From Desulfobacterales bacterium (lineage in GTDB: Bacteria > Desulfobacterota > Desulfobacteria > Desulfobacterales > JAEINQ01), in assembly GCA_016342285.1 (NCBI GenBank), contig JAEINQ010000068.1:1-33741 (forward strand): a DNA stretch of 33,741 nt, written 5' to 3'. Shown here piece after piece: positions 1 to 7,204 of the stretch; position 1 is the first letter of the stretch; every line of letters begins with the position of its first letter. The notes below the pieces were generated by a model, which made no database searches, was not told where the DNA came from, and saw only the letters and a program-made list of their open reading frames with translations. Made by a program: the position numbers and the translations under genes.

Positions 1-60
1 GATGTTAAGGACGGGTACGACTGGTTGAATTATATTTCGCCACCTGAGAGGAGGAGCTAA
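1..60 (+). CDS. C-terminal tail of a gene entering from the left (unknown)
   Basis: Frame 1 is open from the window edge to a TAA at 58-60 and would encode a 19-residue tail ending PPERRS. It directly precedes the Rhs-core homology, which is in another frame. It could therefore be the tip of an intact upstream Rhs protein or of its immunity partner. Only 19 codons are visible, so the identity cannot be established. The purine-rich GAGAGGAGGAG before the stop could act as a ribosome-binding site for downstream reading. Confidence 0.3.
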   Translation, partial: DVKDGYDWLNYISPPERRS

Positions 61-73
61 CCGACCACCCCGC

Positions 74-979
74 TTAGAGAAATACCTCTGGCAGGGCCTG
101 ACCCGCCTTCTGGCGGTTTACAACGGTGCGGACAACCTGATCCTGCGTTTCGAATATGCCGACGGCCGCATGCCTTTTGCCATGGTAAAGGCTGGCATCC
201 GCTATTACCTTACCTTCGATCAGGTCGGATCCCTGAGGATCGTTGCAGACACCACCGGCAATGTGGTAAAAAGAATCGACTACGATGCCTTCGGCAATAT
301 CCTCTCTGATACTAATCCTGCTTTTGAGGTTTCTTTTGGTTTTGCCGGAGGGCATCACGACCGTGATACCGGCCTGGTGCGATTCGGCTACCGCGACTAC
401 GACCCCGACACCGGTCGCTGGACCGCCAAGGATCCAATCTTCTTCGATGGCGGCGATGCGGATCTTTATGGGTATGTTCTGAATGATCCAATCAATTTTA
501 TTGATCCTGAGGGGAAATGGGCAAATATAGTTATAGGTGCCATTTCAGGAGCTATCGGGGGTGCTGCCTCTGGCCTTATGAATGGCAATGTAGTATCTGC
601 CGTTATCGGTGGTGTTAGTGGGGCGGTAATTGGAGGGTTAGTAGGTACCGTCAATCCTTTTGGATCCAATGCCGCTGGTGCAATTGCAGGGTCTTGGACT
701 GCTGGTGTTATAGGTGGATTCGGTGGTGGCGCTTTTAGTGGATTTTTTCGTTGGGCTACTAGTCCTTGCACATCTGCAGCTGACGTTTTAGGAAGTGCAA
801 ATGAAGGAGCCATCGGAAGTGGTATGGTCGGGCTATTTACAAGTCCTTTTGGTTATTTTGCTGAAGTAGCAACCGGTTCATCTGCTGTTGCTGCTGTTGC
901 CACGGAGTCAATCGGCATGCCTCTCGGCCTTGCCACTTCATCGTTTATCCCTAAAGGAGGTGTATTCATTGGTAGATAA
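74..979 (+). CDS. Orphan Rhs C-terminal fragment (core end plus hydrophobic toxin tip)
   Basis: Rhs-family homology in frame 2 begins near 74 (EKYLWQ, LLAVYNGADN) with no start codon there; the first ATG is at 170. The product carries the end of the Rhs core: YYLTFDQVGSLR, YDAFGNI, GFAGGHHDRDTGLVRFGYRDYD, and the conserved tip boundary DPINFIDPEGK. In the family this boundary precedes the variable C-terminal toxin. The tip of about 120 residues is glycine/alanine-rich and hydrophobic, with glycine-zipper-like runs, which suggests a membrane-active toxin rather than a nuclease. The N-terminal part of a full Rhs protein (over 1000 residues) is absent, so this is a displaced Rhs-CT cassette rather than a working Rhs gene. 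Its stop overlaps the start of the next gene. The Rhs identity is clear; the toxin mode is inference. Confidence 0.8.
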   Translation, partial: LEKYLWQGLTRLLAVYNGADNLILRFEYADGRMPFAMVKAGIRYYLTFDQVGSLRIVADTTGNVVKRIDYDAFGNILSDTNPAFEVSFGFAGGHHDRDTGLVRFGYRDYDPDTGRWTAKDPIFFDGGDADLYGYVLNDPINFIDPEGKWANIVIGAISGAIGGAASGLMNGNVVSAVIGGVSGAVIGGLVGTVNPFGSNAAGAIAGSWTAGVIGGFGGGAFSGFFRWATSPCTSAADVLGSANEGAIGSGMVGLFTSPFGYFAEVATGSSAVAAVATESIGMPLGLATSSFIPKGGVFIGR

Positions 980-1505
980 AGGCAATAAAATCTGTAGATT
1001 TTATCCAGAAATTAGAAAAAATAACATACTGATATTTAGTGGGATATTTTTAATTTGCCCATTACCAGCAATATTAGTGGGATTCCTTTTTGGAATTATA
1101 GAAGACATGCAAAATGCAATATTGTACATTATTATCATGGATATAATTTTTATTCTAAGTTCTCCTTTTATTATGTTTATAATTTATTATCTTCAATCTT
1201 TAACAATTTATACCAATGGAATTCTTTCATTTAATCCAATAAATAACAGATCAAATTTTATGCATTGGAAGTCTATGAAAGAAATAAAATATAATTCAAA
1301 AATTAGAAACGGTTATTATATAATCAATTCTTTAGATAATAACAATCAGCTTTGGTTGCCTTCGTATATAAAAAACAGAGAGAAATTTTTTGAGATTGTA
1401 TCTGAGCATATTGAGCAAAGCCATATTGCAAGAGACCACCTTCAAAGCATGCAAAAACAACATGAGCAGGAAGACATTGAGTCGTTTATAAAGGACTGGC
1501 AATGA
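969..1505 (+). CDS. Candidate Rhs immunity protein, two-TM membrane protein
   Basis: The best start is TTG at 969: AAAGGAGG at 953-960 lies 8 nt upstream, and the start overlaps the Rhs stop by 11 nt, implying translational coupling. The 178-residue product has two hydrophobic segments (about residues 14-38 and 46-72: LIFSGIFLICPLPAIL, ILYIIIMDIIFILSS) and a polar C-terminal half. That half begins LTIYTNGILSFNP and resembles bacterial PH/YcxB-like domains, with a charged helical tail (HEQEDIESFIKDWQ). The gene is strikingly AT-rich compared with its neighbours, as is usual for toxin-tip and immunity cassettes. Position directly after an Rhs tip is the main support for an immunity role; no immunity family was recognised. 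Confidence 0.6.
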   Translation: MVDKGNKICRFYPEIRKNNILIFSGIFLICPLPAILVGFLFGIIEDMQNAILYIIIMDIIFILSSPFIMFIIYYLQSLTIYTNGILSFNPINNRSNFMHWKSMKEIKYNSKIRNGYYIINSLDNNNQLWLPSYIKNREKFFEIVSEHIEQSHIARDHLQSMQKQHEQEDIESFIKDWQ

Positions 1506-1820
1506 GAAAATCACTTCCTTGAATCTCATGGAGTGGGAGCGGGTCGCCCATTAAAGGGCGTGTCAACAGAGAAAACACCTCACCGAAGGAAACGGAGAAC
1601 CCTATTCCTATTGTAAACCAATCGTTACCAGCTATCCAGGCCCCTGTTTCTATTTTGAACCGCATCCGGGATATCGATCGATGGATCGCGTGGTCTTTGA
1701 CCCGCACCAGTCACCCATTTGGTTCAAGGCAAGGCTACCAATGTTGCTTTCCGCATAAATCTGTCCAAATTTTCCTGATTAATTCGATCCGATGAGAATG
1801 TTTTCAGATTAAAATGACAA
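1506..1820. other. Intergenic stretch, no gene seen
   Basis: About 315 bases between the Rhs cassette and the transposon remnant contain only short shadow frames. No convincing ribosome-binding site, RNA gene or repeat was found. A terminal repeat of the neighbouring transposon might lie around 1790-1820, but its boundary could not be fixed. Confidence 0.4.
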
Positions 1821-1836
1821 GGCCGCCGAAGCGGCC
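1821..1836 (-). terminator. Hairpin with UUCG tetraloop downstream of the transposon genes
   Basis: Read on the minus strand this is GGCCGC-TTCG-GCGGCC, a 6-bp GC stem closed by an extra-stable C(UUCG)G tetraloop, followed by TTGTCATTTT. It sits 25 bases past the stop of the small ORF at 1862 and fits an intrinsic terminator for the leftward transposon transcript. The T-tract is imperfect. Confidence 0.6.
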
Positions 1837-1861
1837 CGTGTCGTGAAGTGGTGGTAATCGT

Positions 1862-2047
1862 CTAAAAAGGGATGTCGTCGCGCATAGGGCAATCATTTTT
1901 ATAGCAGATATTTTGCCGTGTCTGTTCTTGGTTTCGGCAGATTTTTTCAAGGACAGCCATAAGGGTGTCGAGGACAAGCTGTTCGAACATATCTTCAATC
2001 CTGCACATTTTCTGTTGGCTGATTTCTTCGGTTTCAAATAGTCGCAT
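1862..2047 (-). CDS. Small protein at the end of the transposon operon
   Basis: This 61-residue ORF starts at ATG 2047-2045, with AGGAGG (complement of 2054-2059) 6 nt upstream, and begins 24 bases after the stop of the ATPase gene. It is largely helical and charged (LFETEEISQQKM, MFEQLVLDTLMAVLEKIC), with several cysteines near the C-terminus (KICRNQ, NICYKNDC). Its strong ribosome-binding site and co-direction with the ATPase indicate a real gene in the same operon. No family was recognised and its function is unknown. A longer overlapping frame (1804-2103) lacks these signals. Confidence 0.55.
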   Translation of the reverse strand: MRLFETEEISQQKMCRIEDMFEQLVLDTLMAVLEKICRNQEQTRQNICYKNDCPMRDDIPF

Positions 2048-2071
2048 AGATTTCCTCCTGACCTGGTTTCA

Positions 2072-2881
2072 TCAGAACAATTCGGTTGATGCCAGCCGGA
2101 CATGTTCGGCGGTAATGGACAGTGATTTTTGTTTGGCGGCCACGATCAGGGCGCCGCGGGCCAGATGGTTGGCTTTTCGGAACAAACCACCGGCTCCTTG
2201 GTGGATGGCGGTGACGGCGGCATCTTCAAAGAGGTTTCGTGTGACGCCGGCAATGGCCAGGTGGTGATCGATATACTCTTTCATCTGTTGGCGGTTAACG
2301 CCCTCCAAAAGACTTCGAGCCACCACGCGGGAAGCCAGCGGCAACGCCGGGCGATAGGCGAGGCTGTCGAGCAGGTTGTTTTGGCCGGCCATGACCAGGG
2401 GCAAAAAGGGCTTGGCGTCTTTTTCGAACTGCAACAGAGTATGCAGTTCGGCAAATACCTCCATCCGGAGCAAAGAGGCTTCATCAATCATCAACAAGAC
2501 CCTAAGTTTTTTGGCGCAGGTCAGTTCGGTGACCTGTTGGCGAATGGTTTTCAGCATCAGGGCTCGTGAGATGCCGCGGTTGTCGATACCCAGAGCTGCC
2601 ACGATTTGACGGTAGAGTTCCAGGATGGAGCCAGAGGTAGCCGTTACATACAGGCACAAATGCTCGGACGGATGCAACGACTCACTGACATAGCGAAGGG
2701 CCGTGGATTTACCGCTGCCGATCTCTCCGGTTACTATGGCCACGGCCCCGGTGCTGATGGCGTAATGGATTCGTTGTTTGACGGCCGATAGACTGTCGGT
2801 GACAAGAATTTTCTCCAGAGGGATATCGGCAGCAAACGGTTCGCATTGCAGTTCGAAGAAAAGACGGTAGTTGATCGTCAT
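2072..2881 (-). CDS. AAA+ ATPase of ExeA/TniB type, transposition helper
   Basis: The 269-residue product has a Walker A motif GEIGSGKST near residue 53, a Walker B LLMIDEAS near 130, and the ExeA-like opening YRLFFELQCEPFAADIP. Such ATPases act as target-selection partners of Mu/Tn7-type DDE transposases; a type II secretion ExeA role is excluded by context. The start ATG at 2881 has AAAGGAG directly upstream on the minus strand. The gene follows the C-terminal remnant of a Mu-type transposase by about 20 bases, with the operon order expected for this element class. The ATPase looks intact, but its transposase partner is truncated, so the element is probably immobile. Confidence 0.85.
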   Translation of the reverse strand: MTINYRLFFELQCEPFAADIPLEKILVTDSLSAVKQRIHYAISTGAVAIVTGEIGSGKSTALRYVSESLHPSEHLCLYVTATSGSILELYRQIVAALGIDNRGISRALMLKTIRQQVTELTCAKKLRVLLMIDEASLLRMEVFAELHTLLQFEKDAKPFLPLVMAGQNNLLDSLAYRPALPLASRVVARSLLEGVNRQQMKEYIDHHLAIAGVTRNLFEDAAVTAIHQGAGGLFRKANHLARGALIVAAKQKSLSITAEHVRLASTELF

Positions 2882-2899
2882 CTTTGATTCTCCTTTGCG

Positions 2900-3217
2900 T
2901 TACCAGATCTTTCCACCTTTGGGGGTAGACGGTTGGCGATAATCGATTTGGGTATTGCGATTTCGGTCGCGATTGACACGGCAATTGACGGCCATATCAA
3001 CCGGGCTGATCAGCCCGTAGCTTTTCCCGTTGAAGCGAGCCTCGACGCGCGCCATTTCGGCCTTGTGATAGAGCAGATCGATACGTTTTCCGATGAGCGC
3101 CACCGGGGCTTCAAACAAACGTCCGTCGATGGTCACCGTCCGGTCCTTGGCCACCGTACGGCGAGCCACGGCACGGAAGTGGTCCTTGAGGTTGTCAGGC
3201 GGTGTTCGAAGACACTG
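2900..3217 (-). pseudogene. Mu-type DDE transposase, C-terminal remnant
   Basis: The minus-strand frame reads from about 3217 (CLRTPPDNLKDHFRAVARR) through VAKDRTVTIDGRLFEAPVAL and LLYHKAEMARVEARFNGKSYG to a stop at 2900. This is the beta-barrel C-terminal domain typical of Mu/TniA-like transposases. The HTH and the DDE catalytic core are missing. Homology stops exactly where a 47-bp repeat belonging to the RAYT element starts, so the gene was cut by that insertion or by an associated rearrangement. It lies directly upstream of, and co-directional with, its partner ATPase. Confidence 0.8.
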
Positions 3218-3310
3218 AAAAACATAGGGGTCAAGTCTTGAATATTGAATTTTAAGTTTTGTTGAAAAACATAGGGGTCAAGTCTTGAATATTGAATTTT
3301 AAGTTTTGTT
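3217..3310 (+). repeat. Tandem duplication of the RAYT element left end (2 x 47 bp)
   Basis: The 47-base unit running GAAAAACATAGGGGTCAAG to AAGTTTTGTT occurs twice in perfect tandem, at 3217-3263 and 3264-3310. It contains the terminal inverted repeat of the RAYT-derived element at 3271-3721. The first copy is a stray extra end that abuts the truncated transposase. Confidence 0.9.
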
Positions 3311-3721
3311 GTGGTAATGTAAACTCTGTCGTTGATATCCATCTATTGAGGACGGAGTCTGGTATGGCAAGGTCTTTAAGAATATCGTTCGAGGGTGCTT
3401 TTTACCATGTGACGTCACACGGCAATGAGAGAAAGCCGGTCTTCAAGAGCAAGCGGGACCGTGAAAAATTCCTTGAGTATCTCGAAAGCGCCACGGAACG
3501 ATACACCGCTGTGGTTCATGCCTTTTGTCTGATGGACAACCACTACCACCTGCTGATCGAAACTCCTGCCGGAAATCTTCCCCAGATCATGCCCCACATC
3601 AACGGCGCCCATGCCAGCCGCAGGACCAAGAAAAAAATCGAAGAGGATCGAAATCTTTAAAAAGCCGTTCAGAAAATTGAACACAGACTTAAGAATTCAA
3701 TATTCAAGACTTGACCCCTAT
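3271..3721 (+). mobile_element. RAYT-derived element, copy 1 (internally deleted, MITE-like)
   Basis: The element is about 451 bp with a perfect 28-bp terminal inverted repeat: 3271-3298 begins ATAGGGGTCAAGTCTTG, and its reverse complement is at 3694-3721. The interior encodes only the two ends of a REP-associated tyrosine transposase. A second copy lies at 6579-7028 in the same orientation, with the same internal deletion. Neither can make an active transposase, so both would depend on a full-length copy elsewhere. Confidence 0.85.
3364..3714 (+). pseudogene. RAYT (Y1 transposase) deletion derivative, copy 1
   Basis: ATG 3364 follows GAGGACGGAG. The product begins MARSLRISFEGAFYHVTSHG and contains the HUH-type metal-binding motif in MDNHYHLLIETP, as in Y1/RAYT transposases. 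After INGAHASRR the sequence jumps to the family's C-terminal helix (TKKKIEEDRNL), so the segment carrying the catalytic tyrosine is deleted. A TAA at 3658-3660 then interrupts the frame, which otherwise continues KAVQKIEHRLKNSIFKT to a TGA at 3712-3714 inside the terminal repeat. Copy 2 keeps a lysine codon at the TAA position, so the stop is secondary. Confidence 0.8.
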
Positions 3722-4023
3722 ATCCGAAATGCCTTAATTTCCAAAATCAAGGCTGTTGCTCACGTGGCAGCCTTATCAAAGTTTCGTAATATGCAACTTA
3801 TTTATTGACATCCACCTGACTTCACCGTTATAGGAATCCTTTCTGAGCGGGCTTAAGCTTGATGTGCTCGTAAAAAAGTCCGAGATCCCATTATGTGCCC
3901 CTTGCCTCCAAAGTGGCAGGCTCTGCGAAGGCAGGCATCCAATTTGAAATGACTGGATTCCCACCTGCGAGGGAATGACGGAAAAGGATGTTTTTCATCG
4001 CTTGATATACGAGAAACACGATA
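3722..4023. other. Intergenic stretch with a degenerate palindromic repeat
   Basis: No gene was seen. Positions of roughly 3870-3990 carry a diverged dispersed repeat with a pattern common in many proteobacteria (GGCAGGCATCC ... GGATTCCCACCTGCGAGGGA ATGACGG). A related copy is at about 16515-16610. These are non-coding fold-back repeats of unknown mobility. Confidence 0.5.
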
Positions 4024-4589
4024 ATGATCGAAAAACAGATCGCCGATAAAATCAAACAGGTCCGAAAAAGCAAGAACCTGACCCTTGAAGCGTTGGGCAA
4101 CAAGGTCAGACTTTCCAAAGGACTGTTGTCTCGCATTGAAAATTACCAGGTCTCTCCGCCCATCGCCACCCTCTCCAAAATTGCCAAGGGGCTGGAAGTA
4201 TCCATCGGTCTTTTTTTTGAAGACCTGGAGGAAGAGACAAACAACTATGCCGTGACTGTAAAGAGCCAGCGCCGTCAAATCATCCGGGGGGGTCGAAAAT
4301 CGGGTTTGCCTACTATTCTTTGACCCAACTGAAGCCAAAGCATCTGATCAATCCCTTTATTGTAAAATACCCGGTTACCCAAAAAAAAGTGACCCATCTT
4401 TTCGACCATCCCGGAGAAGAGTTCTTTATGGTGTTGAAGGGAGAGGTCGAATTCGTTTACGGTACGGAAACAATCATTTTAAACGCCGGAGATGCCATCC
4501 ATCTTGATGCATCGGTTCCCCACAGGGGACAAAACATCGGCAACGAAGAAAGTGAGTGTCTGGTCATCGTGGTCGGTGAAACGGGATAG
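4024..4589 (+). pseudogene. XRE-cupin transcriptional regulator, split by a frameshift
   Basis: Frame 1 from ATG 4024 encodes an XRE helix-turn-helix (KNLTLEALGNKVRLSKGLLSRIEN, residues about 18-41) and a linker, stopping at 4323. The C-terminal cupin domain is in frame 3: GFAYYSLTQL leads into HPGEEFFMVLKGEVEFVYG and DAIHLDASVPHRGQN, ending at 4589. Joined, the product would be about 188 residues, normal for XRE-cupin regulators that sense a small ligand and often control adjacent metabolic genes. The shift lies at or just after a run of seven G (4286-4292), so an indel there or a sequencing error is plausible. It sits 149 bases upstream of ilvD in the same direction; regulation of ilvD is inference only. 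Confidence 0.75.
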
Positions 4590-4738
4590 TTTCCATCCCA
4601 TAAATGGCCTTTTTGCCCAATCTTCCGACTTCGCTCTTCGTATCTTCAGTCTTCGCCCTTCGGGCTATGCCAGACAGGTCGCCAGGACAGGCGGCGTCAA
4701 ACAGCAACATATTGAAAAGCAGGTAAGGAGCGTTTCCC

Positions 4739-6568
4739 ATGGCAATACCACTTCGAAGCAACCAAACCACACAAGGCAGACGAATGGCCGGTGCCAGAAG
4801 TTTATGGCGCGCCAACGGAATGAAAGAATCCCAATTCGGCAAACCCATCATCGCTATTGCCAACTCCTTTACCCAACTGGTGCCCGGCCATGTGCATCTG
4901 CATGAAACGGGTCAGCGGGTAAAAAAAGAAATCGAAAAATTCGGATGCTTTGCGGCGGAATTCAATACCATTGCCATTGATGACGGCATTGCCATGGGCC
5001 ATGACGGCATGCTCTACTCCCTGCCGTCCCGGGAAGTCATCGCAGACAGTGTAGAATATATGTGCAATGCCCACAAAGTGGACGCCATCATATGCATCCC
5101 CAATTGTGACAAGATCGTTCCCGGCATGCTCATGGGGGCCATGCGGTTGAATATCCCCACCATTTTCGTTTCCGGCGGTCCCATGGAAGCGGGCAACGGG
5201 GTGGATCGAAAATATGATCTCATCGACACCATGGTGATGGCCGGCGACCCCTCAGTGACCGATGATGCCGTCGCCGAGGTGGAACAGTTTTCGTGTCCGA
5301 CCTGCGGCTGCTGTTCCGGCATGTTTACGGCCAATTCCATGAATTGTCTGACCGAGGCCCTGGGTCTGGCCCTTCCCGGACAGGGCACGGTGCTGGCGAC
5401 GCATGGACAAAGAACGGCGCTTTTCACGGAAGCGGCCCGGCGCATCGTGGAAATGACCCGGCAATACTACGATGATGGGGATGACACTGTATTGCCCCGT
5501 TCGATTGCCACCCGTTCGGCATTTATCAATGCCATGACCCTGGATATCGCCATGGGGGGGTCAACCAATACGGTGTTGCATCTGCTGGCCGTGGCCCATG
5601 CCGCCCAGGTGGATTTTACCATGGCCGATATTGATTTCCTGTCACGGAAAGTGCCTTGTCTGGTCAAAGTGTCACCGAGTTCTTCCTATCACATGGAAGA
5701 TGTCAACCGGGCCGGCGGCATCATGGGAATATTGGGGGAACTCGATCGCGCCGATTTGCTGGACACAACGGTCAAAAGGGTTGATGGACCTTCCCTTGGG
5801 GCGGTGTTGAATGACTTTGACATCATGACCGAGACGGCGACGGAAATTGCCCTGGCCCGCTACGCTGCAGCGCCCGGCGGCTATCGAAATCTGGTTATGG
5901 GATCCCAGAACAACACCTACGAGACCTTGGATCGGGATCGGATTTCCGGATGCATCCGGCGAGTGGAAAACGCCTATCATCCTGAGGGAGGACTGGCCGT
6001 ACTCTTTGGCAATATTGCTGAAAAAGGCTGTATCGTAAAAACGGCAGGCGTGGATTCATCCATTTTCAATTTCAAGGGAACGGCCAGGGTTTATGATTCC
6101 CAGGATGCGGCCTGTGACGGCATTTTGGACGGACAGATCCAAGCCGGTGACGTGGTGGTGATCCGGTATGAAGGACCCAAGGGCGGCCCCGGTATGCAGG
6201 AAATGCTCTATCCCACCTCGTATATCAAATCCATGCACCTGGACGTCCAATGCGCACTCATCACCGACGGCAGGTTTTCCGGCGGCACCTCCGGCCTTTC
6301 TGCCGGCCACATTTCACCTGAAGCCGCCTCCGGGGGTGCCATCGCCCTGATTCAAGATGGGGATGAAATCGAAATGAGCATCCCTGAGAGACGTATTCAT
6401 CTCTGTGTATCGGATGAAGCACTCAAACAACGGCGGGAGATTGAAGTGGCCCGGGGCAAGGATGCCTTTACACCAAAAAGAGAACGTCCGGTTTCAACCG
6501 CCTTAAAAGCCTATGCGTATTTTGCGGGGTCAGCGGATACGGGTGCCGTGAGGATCATTCCCACGTGA
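4739..6568 (+). CDS. ilvD: Dihydroxy-acid dehydratase
   Basis: IlvD dehydrates 2,3-dihydroxy-isovalerate and 2,3-dihydroxy-3-methylvalerate to the 2-keto acids of valine, leucine and isoleucine synthesis in the cytoplasm. The 609-residue product shows the Fe-S and Mg ligands expected: DDGIAMGH (residues 81-88), PNCDKI (Cys123) and PTCGCCSGMF (Cys189-192), and the late motifs RYEGPKGGPGMQEMLYPTS and DGRFSGGTSGLS. It resembles the longer Escherichia coli-type enzyme along its whole length. TAAGGAG at 4724-4730 lies 8 nt before ATG 4739. No other ilv gene is nearby. The stop is only 10 bases before the second RAYT-derived element, and copy 1 lies upstream, so the gene is boxed in by two direct copies. 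Confidence 0.97.
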   Translation: MAIPLRSNQTTQGRRMAGARSLWRANGMKESQFGKPIIAIANSFTQLVPGHVHLHETGQRVKKEIEKFGCFAAEFNTIAIDDGIAMGHDGMLYSLPSREVIADSVEYMCNAHKVDAIICIPNCDKIVPGMLMGAMRLNIPTIFVSGGPMEAGNGVDRKYDLIDTMVMAGDPSVTDDAVAEVEQFSCPTCGCCSGMFTANSMNCLTEALGLALPGQGTVLATHGQRTALFTEAARRIVEMTRQYYDDGDDTVLPRSIATRSAFINAMTLDIAMGGSTNTVLHLLAVAHAAQVDFTMADIDFLSRKVPCLVKVSPSSSYHMEDVNRAGGIMGILGELDRADLLDTTVKRVDGPSLGAVLNDFDIMTETATEIALARYAAAPGGYRNLVMGSQNNTYETLDRDRISGCIRRVENAYHPEGGLAVLFGNIAEKGCIVKTAGVDSSIFNFKGTARVYDSQDAACDGILDGQIQAGDVVVIRYEGPKGGPGMQEMLYPTSYIKSMHLDVQCALITDGRFSGGTSGLSAGHISPEAASGGAIALIQDGDEIEMSIPERRIHLCVSDEALKQRREIEVARGKDAFTPKRERPVSTALKAYAYFAGSADTGAVRIIPT

Positions 6569-6578
6569 CAATGAAAAC

Positions 6579-7028
6579 ATAGGGGTCAAGTCTTGAATAT
6601 TGAATTTTAAGTTTTGTTGTGGTGATGTAGACTCTGTCGTTGATATCCATCTATTGAGGACGGAGTCTGGCATGGCAAGGCCTTTAAGAATATCGTTCGA
6701 GGGTGCTTTTTACCATGTGACATCACGCGGCAATGAGAGAAAGGCGGCCTTCAAGAGCAAGCGGGACCGGGAAAAATCCCTTGAGTATCTCGAAAGCACC
6801 ACGGAACGATACACCGTTGTGGTTCATGCCTTTTGCCTGATGGACAACCACTACCACCTGCTGATCGAAACTCCTGCCGGAAATCTTCCCCCAGATCATG
6901 CGCCACATCAACGGCGCTCATGCCAGCCGCCGGACCAAGAAAAAAAATCAAAGAGGATCGAAAACTTAAAAAAGCCGTTGAGAAAATTGAACACAGGTTT
7001 AAAAATTCAATATTCAAGACTTGACCCC
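6579..7028 (+). mobile_element. RAYT-derived element, copy 2 (internally deleted)
   Basis: A near-duplicate of the element at 3271-3721, in the same orientation, about 450 bp long. The left terminal repeat is at 6579-6606 and its inverted counterpart at 7004-7028 (25 matching bases; the last three differ). It starts 10 bases after the ilvD stop. The same internal deletion as in copy 1 shows that a deleted form was already the mobile or copied unit. Confidence 0.85.
6672..7024 (+). pseudogene. RAYT (Y1 transposase) deletion derivative, copy 2
   Basis: From ATG 6672 the frame encodes MARPLRISFEGAFYHVTSRG and the HUH motif region MDNHYHLLIETP. It is then broken by an extra C in the run at 6888-6892 (five C, four in copy 1) and an extra A at 6940-6947 (eight A, seven in copy 1). 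The family's C-terminal helix remains readable downstream (KKAVEKIEHRFKNSIFKT) up to the TGA at 7022-7024. The catalytic tyrosine region is deleted as in copy 1, so the product is inactive. Confidence 0.8.
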
Positions 7029-7052
7029 AATTATTCCGTGTACCAATTACCG

Positions 7053-7097
7053 TTGACAGGGAATCCGCCCCAATGATAATACACCATGGTGTATTAT
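7053..7097 (+). promoter_or_regulatory. Sigma70-like promoter overlapped by a 22-bp perfect palindrome
   Basis: TTGACA (7053-7058) is followed after 16 bases by GATAAT (7075-7080), five of six matches to the -10 consensus. A perfect 22-bp palindrome with arms ATAATACACCA / TGGTGTATTAT spans 7076-7097, covering the -10 and the expected start of transcription. This is the geometry of an operator that blocks initiation. It would drive the permease and PLP-enzyme genes from 7205. The cognate repressor is not identified. Confidence 0.65.
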
Positions 7098-7204
7098 GTG
7101 TTATTCGAATGTATTTGCATGAGCCCCGCCATGGAAACCAGGCGGTCATCGAGTCGCCCAACCGAGCGGTCACTGCATCGTTCAACCGGGAGTGAAGGAG
7201 CGCC

